Source of the DNA: Bacillota bacterium
GTDB lineage: Bacteria > Bacillota > Clostridia > Tissierellales > Peptoniphilaceae
Reading direction: 5' to 3'
Length of the DNA: 12,508 nucleotides
Assembly (NCBI GenBank): GCA_023442495.1
Contig: JAEZZB010000134.1
Location: forward strand, 1 to 12,508
Below, piece by piece: positions 6,999 to 12,508 of the stretch. The first letter of the stretch is position 1, and each line of letters begins with the position of its first letter. The notes beneath the pieces are model-generated. The model was given only the letters and a program-made list of their open reading frames with translations, was not told the DNA's origin and did no database searches. The position numbers were made by a program, and so were the translations under genes.

Positions 6999-7913
6999 AT
7001 GAAAATTAAACTTATTGATTTTAAGAAAAAAGCTGAACAATTTTATGAGAATGGACAGTATGATAAAGCTTATGAATTTTTTGAGAAGGCTTTAATATAT
7101 TCTGATGATGAAACAAAGATAGAAATACTTTTTGCTCAAGCCTTAATGAATGATGAAATTGAAGAATATGAAAAAGCCCTTAATAAGTTTAAACGTATAG
7201 TTCAAATAGATCCTCAAGAGCCGGGAGCATATTATGGTATTGCGATGGAACTTGAAAAATTAGAGGACTATGATAATGCCATTATTTATTATAAAAAAAG
7301 TATAGAATTAAATCCTTATTATGACAGAGCATATTTCTTTTTAGCAAATCTCTATGATAATTTAAATGATTATGAAAAAGCTATAGAGTATTACAATTAT
7401 GTATTAAATTTGGTAGACGATGATTTTATGGCTTATAATAACTTAGGTGCAATATACGAAAATACAGATAGATTTGAAGAAGCTATAGATGCATTAGATA
7501 AATCAATTGAAATAGAACCAAATTATTTTAGATCATATTTTAATAAAGGTGTAGTTTATGGTAGATTAAAAGAATATGATAAGGCTATAGAACAATATTA
7601 CGAATCTTTAAAAAGAAATCCAGGATATAGTTTTAATTATTTGAATTTATCGGCTTTATATATCGAGAGGAATATGTATCAAAAATCTGTAAATATATTA
7701 AATAAAGGTATTGAAAAATCAGAAGATAATTTGGCTAATTTATATTATAATAGAGCATGTTCTTATATCAAAATGGGAATAACAAATTTAGCTTTAAGAG
7801 ATTTAAATCAGTCTATAATAATAAATCCCGATATTGCTGATTATGCTAAAAAAGATGAAGATTTTAAAAATATTAGTGAAAGTAAAATATTTAAACAAAT
7901 AGTTGGAGTTTAG
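6999..7913 (+). CDS. Tetratricopeptide repeat (TPR) protein
   Basis: A 304-residue protein built almost wholly of about eight 34-residue TPR units, roughly at 7-36, 40-73, 76-107, 109-141, 143-176, 177-209, 211-243 and 246-278. Typical spacing features recur: A at helix A, G/Y-A in the turn, and repeated endings of the form AI-x-x-Y-x-x-x-I-x-L-N-P. A capping tail (DEDFKNISESKIFKQI) closes it. There is no signal peptide or membrane segment, so it is a cytosolic scaffold for protein-protein contacts; its partner is unknown. The start has AGAGGT at 6989-6994 and a perfect extended -10 just ahead. The TAG stop is followed after one base by the methionine aminopeptidase ATG, so the two are translated from one message. 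No enzymatic domain is present. Confidence 0.9.
   Translation: MKIKLIDFKKKAEQFYENGQYDKAYEFFEKALIYSDDETKIEILFAQALMNDEIEEYEKALNKFKRIVQIDPQEPGAYYGIAMELEKLEDYDNAIIYYKKSIELNPYYDRAYFFLANLYDNLNDYEKAIEYYNYVLNLVDDDFMAYNNLGAIYENTDRFEEAIDALDKSIEIEPNYFRSYFNKGVVYGRLKEYDKAIEQYYESLKRNPGYSFNYLNLSALYIERNMYQKSVNILNKGIEKSEDNLANLYYNRACSYIKMGITNLALRDLNQSIIINPDIADYAKKDEDFKNISESKIFKQIVGV
7905..7908 (+). promoter_or_regulatory. Ribosome binding site that sets the methionine aminopeptidase start
   Basis: GGAG inside the last codons of the TPR gene lies 6 bases before the ATG at 7915. This favours that ATG over the in-frame TTG at 7903, which overlaps the site itself. Confidence 0.7.
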
Positions 7914-7914
7914 A

Positions 7915-8718
7915 ATGATAGTATTAAAGACAAATGAAGAAATAGAAGGCATGAGAAAGTCAGGAGAAATCCTATGTAAGACACATTTAGCAATAAAAGA
8001 AATAATTAGACCTGGTCTTTCTACAATGCAAGTAAATGATTTTGCAGAAGCATTTATGAGATTTAAAAATGCAATACCTGCACAAAAAGGATATTCTGGT
8101 TTTCCTTATGCTTTATGCACATCATTGAATGATGTAATCTGTCATGGATTCCCAAGAAAAGATGATATACTTAAAGAAGGTGACATCTTATCGGTGGATA
8201 ATGTAGTAGAGTATAATGGATACTTGTCTGATTCATGTTGGTCATATGCTGTAGGTGAATTAAGTGAAGAAAATAAACATTTAATGGATGTTACATTAAA
8301 AAGCCTATATCTAGGAACAGAACAGGCATATGAAGGAAATAGAGTTGGAGATATAGGACATGCTATTCAAGACTATGTAGAGTCAGAAGGTTTTTCTGTT
8401 GTAAGAGACTTTGTTGGACATGGAATTGGAAAAGAAATGCATGAAGATCCTCAAATTCCACATTATGGACTAAAAGGTCATGGTAGAAGACTAATGGAAA
8501 ATATGGTGATTACTATTGAACCAATGGTTAATGTGGGTACATGGAGAATGAAACTTGAAAGCAATAACTGGGTAGCTAGAACAAGAGATGGAAAGAACTC
8601 TTGTCAGTTTGAGCATACTTTGGTTGTTAAAAAGGGAAAGGCAGATATCTTGACCAATCAAGATGATTATAATTTAGATGAGGAAGAATTAAATTGGATA
8701 AAAAATTATAAATTTTAG
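7915..8718 (+). CDS. map: Methionine aminopeptidase, type I
   Basis: Removes the initiator methionine from nascent proteins in the cytosol, using two metal ions. Starting at ATG 7915 the product is 267 residues, beginning MIVLKTNEEIEGMRKSG, the usual type I opening. All active-site residues are visible: His78 (VICHGFP), metal ligands Asp95 (SVD), Asp106 (LSDSC), His169 (GHGIGKEMHEDP), Glu202 (TIEPMVN) and Glu233 (QFEHT). The 31-residue spacing between the two glutamates matches E. coli. An in-frame TTG at 7903 would add four residues but has no ribosome site of its own. The gene follows the TPR gene by one base and precedes a membrane protein gene by 8. It is not beside secY/adk/infA, the usual place of map, so a paralogue may exist elsewhere. 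Confidence 0.95.
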   Translation: MIVLKTNEEIEGMRKSGEILCKTHLAIKEIIRPGLSTMQVNDFAEAFMRFKNAIPAQKGYSGFPYALCTSLNDVICHGFPRKDDILKEGDILSVDNVVEYNGYLSDSCWSYAVGELSEENKHLMDVTLKSLYLGTEQAYEGNRVGDIGHAIQDYVESEGFSVVRDFVGHGIGKEMHEDPQIPHYGLKGHGRRLMENMVITIEPMVNVGTWRMKLESNNWVARTRDGKNSCQFEHTLVVKKGKADILTNQDDYNLDEEELNWIKNYKF

Positions 8719-8726
8719 GAGTAAGT

Positions 8727-9335
8727 ATGAGATCATTACTAGAACTAATTTCACAACATTCAGATGCAAATTCGATAATTCCTTTGATAGCTATAGCTGC
8801 AGTTATAACAATAATTGTAATTTATTCATTTGTAAAAGTTAAATGGGTAAAATATCTTATATCAGTCATTGCTTTGATTATCGGATGTGTAATATTTTTT
8901 AGAGGCTATGAAACAATGTTAGAACCGATAGGATTAGAGCTAATAATCACAGGTACAAAGGTTTTAGTATTTGGTATTGTAGCATTTACATTTTCTTTAA
9001 TAATGGATATATTAGATTCACTTGCTAAGATGTTTAAGAATGATATGAATAAAAAAAAAGAAAAAAGTAAAAAAAATATAAATGAAAATAAAGCTCAAGA
9101 AACAAAAATTATAAAAATAGATGATGAAGAAACAAAAATTCTTACTAGTTTAATTAATGATGACACAACGGTATTAAGTGGTAAATCTATAGCTGATGAA
9201 ACTACAGTTATACCAGATAGTGGTCTAATAGGTGATGCAACTACCATACTATCAGGTAAAGATATTATTGATGATAATACAAAAATTATTAATGATTCTG
9301 ATATAGATGATGATACAAAACGTTTATTTTCATAA
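8727..9335 (+). CDS. Membrane protein with acidic threonine-repeat cytosolic tail, function unknown
   Basis: I do not recognise this 202-residue protein. Residues about 18-34, 41-58 and 72-95 are hydrophobic and probably form three membrane helices. A lysine-rich stretch (104-116, NDMNKKKEKSKK) follows and should lie in the cytosol. From 124 to the end the chain is acidic and repeats a short motif seven times: QETKII, EETKIL, DDTTVL, DETTVI, DATTIL, DNTKII, DDTKRL. The leading threonines are at 126, 136, 147, 159, 172, 185 and 197, spaced 10-13 residues. Acidic-x-Thr-Thr-Val-Leu is reminiscent of segments phosphorylated by Hanks-type Ser/Thr kinases and read by FHA domains, but no kinase or FHA gene is in view. 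The start has TAGGAG at 8716-8721 overlapping the map stop, so it is co-transcribed with map and the TPR gene. Confidence 0.8.
   Translation: MRSLLELISQHSDANSIIPLIAIAAVITIIVIYSFVKVKWVKYLISVIALIIGCVIFFRGYETMLEPIGLELIITGTKVLVFGIVAFTFSLIMDILDSLAKMFKNDMNKKKEKSKKNINENKAQETKIIKIDDEETKILTSLINDDTTVLSGKSIADETTVIPDSGLIGDATTILSGKDIIDDNTKIINDSDIDDDTKRLFS
9096..9326 (+). repeat. Seven-copy degenerate repeat encoding acidic-Thr-hydrophobic motif
   Basis: The DNA repeats a unit close to GATGAxACxAxAxTTxTx (for example GATGACACAACGGTATTA, GATGAAACTACAGTTATA, GATAATACAAAAATTATT) with a period of 30-39 bases, matching the protein repeat. Copies differ at synonymous sites, so this is an old or selected repeat rather than a fresh tandem duplication. 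Confidence 0.75.
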
Positions 9336-9394
9336 TCAGAAAAAGAATAGTTATAAAGAAATAGATAATTAATAGATATTATTATGGAGGTTGA

Positions 9395-10126
9395 ATGATA
9401 GGAGCATTTTTCGATATTGATGGAACGGTTATGAGGGAATCAATAATGCTTAAACATTTCAATAAACTTGTAAAATATGGGATTATAGATGAAGAAGCAT
9501 ATCTAAAAAATCTTAAGGCAAAGTATGAAGCATATGAGAAAAGATATGGTGATTATGATGATTTTATAAGTGAAATGGGAAATGTCTATAAAGACAAACT
9601 TAAGGGGATACATAAATCTTTAATAATTGAAACGGCAAAACAAGTTATTAGAGAAGGAGGAGATTTAGTATATGCCTATACTAGGGATAGGATAAAACAT
9701 CATAAATCTCAAGGCCATAAGGTATTTTTTGTTTCAGGATCTCCAGAATATTTAGTTGAATTACTTGGCAAAATGTATGATGTAGATGATACGCAAGGTA
9801 CAGAATATATATTTAAGGATGATATATTTACGGGTAAAATCACTCAAATGTGGGATAGTAATTCAAAACAAAGAGAAATTAAAAGATTAGTAGAAAAGCA
9901 TGAAATTGAAGTTGATAAATCCTATGCTTATGGAGATACAAATGGCGACTATTCTATGCTTAAAATGATGAAATATCCTACAGCTATAAATCCTTCAAAA
10001 AGATTTTTAGAAATGATTAATTTAGATGAAGAACTTGCAAATAGAACCGATATAATTGTTGAAAGAAAAGATGTAATCTACAAATTAAGACCAGAAGTAG
10101 AACAATATATATTGAGTGATAAATAA
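9395..10126 (+). CDS. HAD-superfamily phosphatase, subfamily IB (SerB-like)
   Basis: A 243-residue cytosolic phosphatase of the HAD IB group, related to phosphoserine phosphatase and to small-molecule or lipid-phosphate phosphatases. Motif I is FFDIDGTV with Asp7 and Asp9. Motif II is FVSGSP with Ser114-Gly115. Lys158 in SNSKQREI is the expected motif III lysine. Motif IV is YGDTNGDYSML with Asp181 and Asp185. A helical cap fills 20-90. The last 50 residues (INPSKRFLEM) resemble other IB proteins. GGAGG at 9386-9390 precedes the ATG by 4 bases. A 59-base gap separates it from the membrane protein gene and 76 bases separate it from murA, with no strong hairpin in either, so it may still belong to the same long transcript. 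The substrate is unknown; cell-envelope metabolism is suggested only by murA next door. Confidence 0.88.
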   Translation: MIGAFFDIDGTVMRESIMLKHFNKLVKYGIIDEEAYLKNLKAKYEAYEKRYGDYDDFISEMGNVYKDKLKGIHKSLIIETAKQVIREGGDLVYAYTRDRIKHHKSQGHKVFFVSGSPEYLVELLGKMYDVDDTQGTEYIFKDDIFTGKITQMWDSNSKQREIKRLVEKHEIEVDKSYAYGDTNGDYSMLKMMKYPTAINPSKRFLEMINLDEELANRTDIIVERKDVIYKLRPEVEQYILSDK

Positions 10127-10139
10127 TCTGTAAGTTTTA

Positions 10140-10178
10140 ATATTTTAGAATGAAAATATCTATATTTAATTTTAGAAT
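10140..10178 (+). repeat. Short inverted and direct repeats in the leader of murA
   Basis: ATATTTT (10140-10146) and AAAATAT (10153-10159) form a perfect 7-bp inverted repeat. ATTTTAGAAT occurs twice, at 10142-10151 and 10169-10178. A TATAAT follows at 10179-10184 but has no matching -35 at 16-18 bases. In AT-rich DNA these could be chance; a weak terminator, operator or murA promoter are possible readings. Confidence 0.3.
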
Positions 10179-10202
10179 TATAATATTGATTTAGGAGATA
10201 AT

Positions 10203-11477
10203 ATGAAAAGTTTTATAAGAGTTAAGCCAAATGGTCCGCTAAAAGGAGAGGTTAAGATTAGTGGAGCTAAAAACTCAGGCTTAAAATTGTTGGCAGCGAC
10301 ATTACTGACAAAAGAAGAGGTAATTATACGAAATTTACCCGATTTACATGATGTTCAAGTTATGTTAGATGTTCTAAAATATTTAGGATCTAAAATAGAA
10401 AGAATAGATGATCAAACTGTAAAGATACTTAATGATGAGATTAAAGACTATATAACACCTCTTGAACTTATGAATAAGATGAGAGCTTCATTTGTAGTTA
10501 CAGGACCATTACTTTCAAGATTTGGTAGAGCTATCACATATATGCCTGGTGGATGTAGTATAGGAGCAAGACCTATCGATTTACATTTAAAGGGCTTTGA
10601 AGCTTTAGGAGCGAAAATTCATACAGGAATTGATGCAATTGATGTAAGTGCTGAAAATGGATTAGTTGGTAATAGTATTTATCTTGACTTCCCATCAGTT
10701 GGCGCAACTGAAAATATAATGATGGCAGCAGTACTTGCAGAAGGGACTACTACAATTGATAATGCTGCTCAAGAACCTGAAATAACAGATTTAGCAAATT
10801 TCTTAAATAAAATTGGTGCTAAAATTAGGGGGGCAGGAACAAAGACAATTGAAGTAACTGGTGTTGAAAAATTAAGAGGTGGAGAGCATTCAGTAATGCC
10901 TGATAGAATTGAAGCTGCTACATATATGATAGCCGGTGCAATTACAAAGGGAGATGTAATGGTTACTGATGTAGTAGAAGCTCACTTAGTTCCAGTAATA
11001 GCAAAATTAAGAGAAATTGGATGTGAAATATTTGTAGATGAAGATGAAGATAAAATTAGAGTAATTGGAGCACAACACCCAAAAGCTACAAATATTAAGA
11101 CGTTGCCATATCCGGGACTTGCAACAGATGTTCAATCACAATTTATGACACTTTTAACCATTTGTGATGGAGATTCTAAGGTTGAAGAAACCGTATTTGA
11201 AAATAGATTTATGCATGTAGCCGAATTACAAAAAATGAAAGCGCTCATTATTACTGAAAGTAATGAAGCTCGTATTATTGGAGTACCAAAATTAGTGGGT
11301 ACAGATGTAAGAGCTACTGATCTTAGAGCAGGAGCGTCCTGTATATTAGCCGGACTTGTTGCTGAAGGTGAAACTAGAATTCATGATATTTATCATATTT
11401 ATCGTGGTTATCATGATTTTATAAATAAATTTAGAAATATTGGTGCAGATATTGAAGTAGTTGAAATAGAGGAATAA
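10203..11477 (+). CDS. murA: UDP-N-acetylglucosamine 1-carboxyvinyltransferase MurA
   Basis: Catalyses the first committed step of peptidoglycan synthesis, transferring enolpyruvate from phosphoenolpyruvate to UDP-GlcNAc in the cytosol; it is the fosfomycin target. The 424 residues are full length for the family. Key sites are Lys23-Asn24 in SGAKNSGLKLL, the loop PGGCSIGARPIDLHLKGF with catalytic Cys118 (an Asp here would give fosfomycin resistance; it is Cys), Asp309 in GLATDVQSQFM, NRFMHVAELQKM (334-345), and Arg401 in HIYRGYHDF. AGGAG about 6 bases before the ATG supports the start. Many Firmicutes have two copies (murA1/murA2), and which one this is cannot be told. The recD2 gene begins one base after its stop, so both are translated from one message. 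Confidence 0.96.
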   Translation: MKSFIRVKPNGPLKGEVKISGAKNSGLKLLAATLLTKEEVIIRNLPDLHDVQVMLDVLKYLGSKIERIDDQTVKILNDEIKDYITPLELMNKMRASFVVTGPLLSRFGRAITYMPGGCSIGARPIDLHLKGFEALGAKIHTGIDAIDVSAENGLVGNSIYLDFPSVGATENIMMAAVLAEGTTTIDNAAQEPEITDLANFLNKIGAKIRGAGTKTIEVTGVEKLRGGEHSVMPDRIEAATYMIAGAITKGDVMVTDVVEAHLVPVIAKLREIGCEIFVDEDEDKIRVIGAQHPKATNIKTLPYPGLATDVQSQFMTLLTICDGDSKVEETVFENRFMHVAELQKMKALIITESNEARIIGVPKLVGTDVRATDLRAGASCILAGLVAEGETRIHDIYHIYRGYHDFINKFRNIGADIEVVEIEE

Positions 11478-11478
11478 A

Positions 11479-12508
11479 ATGATTGAAACCACAGGTACAG
11501 TTGAGGATATTATATATCGAAATGAAGAAAATCTGTATAGTGTATTTTTACTTGATACTGATGACGGTTTAGTTACCGTTGTTGGACAGATTTTTGATTT
11601 AAATAAGGGTGATATCTTGGCTGTAACTGGTGATTTAGTTTTCCATAAAGACTATGGAGAACAAATTAAATTAAATAGTTATAAAAAACTTATGCCAAGC
11701 TCATTATCTCAAATTGAGAAATATTTAAGCTCCGGCATAATTTCTAATATAGGGAAAAAACGTGCCAAAGAAATAGTAAAAAAATTCGGAGAAGACACTC
11801 TCAGAATTATGACTGAAGAACCTAAAAAACTATTGAAAATCGGTGGAATTGGTAAAAAAACTTTAGAGAAAATTCATAAATCTGTACTTAAAGCTCAAAG
11901 TTCTAGAGAAGTTTCTATTTATTTGCAGAAATTTAATTTAGGAAACAAATTATCGTATCAAATTTATGCAAAATACAAAGAAAACACAAAGGCTCTAATA
12001 GAAGAAAATCCATATCAATTGATAGATGATATAAAGGGAATTGGATTTAATATAGCAGATAAAATAGCTTTGCATATAGGAATAAAAAAAGATTCAAGTT
12101 TTAGAATTACAGCAGGTGCTGAATATCTATTGTATGAAGAAGCAAATAAAAATGGTAATTGCTATATGGACTATGAGGAATTCTTAATTAGTTTATCAGA
12201 TCTTTTAGCTATTAGTCGTGAAACCATATTAAACAATATTTCTCAAATGGTTCTTTGGAATAGAATTAAAATAATTAATTATGAAAATAAAGATATAATA
12301 TATTTAAGAAGTATTTATGATATTGAATTATCAATAACTGAAAATTTGCTAAAGCTAATGAGAGCAAATAGTAAGATTGTGGATACTGATATAGATAAAG
12401 AAATAGAATACATCGAGAAAACCGAAAATATTGAGTATTCTAATACACAGAAAAAAGCCATAAAGACAGCTCTTGAAGAAAAAGTTATGATAATTACTGG
12501 TGGTCCGG
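11479..12508 (+). CDS. recD2: RecD2-type SF1B DNA helicase, N-terminal part (cut by window end)
   Basis: A 5'-to-3' helicase of the RecD2 (stand-alone RecD) group, linked in other bacteria to DNA repair and replication-fork maintenance. 343 codons are visible. An OB-like N-terminal domain starts TGTVEDIIYRNEENLYSV (5-22). Helix-hairpin-helix segments lie at about 88-140 (ISNIGKKRAKEIVKKFG, then KIGGIGKKTLEKI) and 182-201 (KGIGFNIADKIALHIG). A winged-helix-like linker follows, then the helicase Q-motif with SNTQKKAI at 321-328. The last residues MIITGGP are the first part of Walker A, where the sequence stops. The family is usually about 700-800 residues, so a little over half is missing because of the window edge, not mutation. 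ATG 11479 comes one base after the murA stop, with AGAGGA at 11468-11473 inside murA as ribosome site. Confidence 0.93.
   Translation, partial: MIETTGTVEDIIYRNEENLYSVFLLDTDDGLVTVVGQIFDLNKGDILAVTGDLVFHKDYGEQIKLNSYKKLMPSSLSQIEKYLSSGIISNIGKKRAKEIVKKFGEDTLRIMTEEPKKLLKIGGIGKKTLEKIHKSVLKAQSSREVSIYLQKFNLGNKLSYQIYAKYKENTKALIEENPYQLIDDIKGIGFNIADKIALHIGIKKDSSFRITAGAEYLLYEEANKNGNCYMDYEEFLISLSDLLAISRETILNNISQMVLWNRIKIINYENKDIIYLRSIYDIELSITENLLKLMRANSKIVDTDIDKEIEYIEKTENIEYSNTQKKAIKTALEEKVMIITGGP

Noticed and set aside
7903..7914. TTG start giving a methionine aminopeptidase four residues longer (MEFR-)
   Set aside because: The GGAG that would serve as ribosome site lies inside this stretch, and the ATG at 7915 gives the normal family N-terminus.
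12490..12508. Apparent truncation of RecD2 at the Walker A motif
   Set aside because: The frame is open to the last base, so the break is the window edge and not a mutation.
1..12508. CRISPR arrays, insertion sequences, tRNA or rRNA genes, defence systems
   Set aside because: No regularly spaced repeats, transposase motifs, terminal inverted repeats or RNA-gene signatures were found; nearly all the sequence is accounted for by housekeeping-type genes.

Overview
The window comes from a low-GC Gram-positive bacterium of the Firmicutes/Clostridia type. The evidence is strongly AT-rich codon use, Shine-Dalgarno sites close to GGAGG, consensus sigma-A-type promoters, a viroplasmin-type RNase H and a RecD2 helicase. 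An anaerobic coccus of the Peptoniphilaceae/Tissierellia is my guess from protein flavour, not something the sequence proves. All 14 visible stop codons are TAA (11) or TAG (3); TGA is not used.

Layout. (1) Positions 1-2640, + strand: the tail of a SpoIIE/PP2C-type phosphatase, glucose-6-phosphate isomerase (pgi), a YutG/PgpA-type phosphatidylglycerophosphatase and a two-domain RNase H. These are packed with gaps of 1 to 8 bases or an overlap and end at a strong hairpin that also serves the opposing gene. (2) 2644-3816, - strand: a permuted papain/NlpC-like cysteine peptidase candidate and the channel MscL with a zinc-ribbon tail, each with its own promoter. (3) 3826-5972, + strand: a secreted D-Ala-D-Ala carboxypeptidase and a Cof-type HAD phosphatase, sharing one promoter and one terminator. 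(4) 6065-6898, - strand: a multi-pass PAP2 phosphatase. (5) 6973-12508, + strand: a TPR protein, methionine aminopeptidase, a small membrane protein with a threonine-rich acidic repeat tail, a HAD-IB phosphatase, MurA, and the first 343 codons of RecD2, cut by the window end just as the Walker A motif begins.

Much of the window serves the cell envelope: MurA makes peptidoglycan precursor, the carboxypeptidase trims it, PgpA and PAP2 act on lipid phosphates, and MscL protects against osmotic shock. The rest is central metabolism, protein maturation and DNA maintenance. No mobile element, CRISPR array, tRNA or rRNA was seen, and no gene-free stretch exceeds about 130 bases. This looks like core chromosome. 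The least explained item is the membrane protein at 8727-9335, whose cytosolic tail carries seven copies of an acidic-Thr-hydrophobic motif resembling phosphothreonine docking sites.
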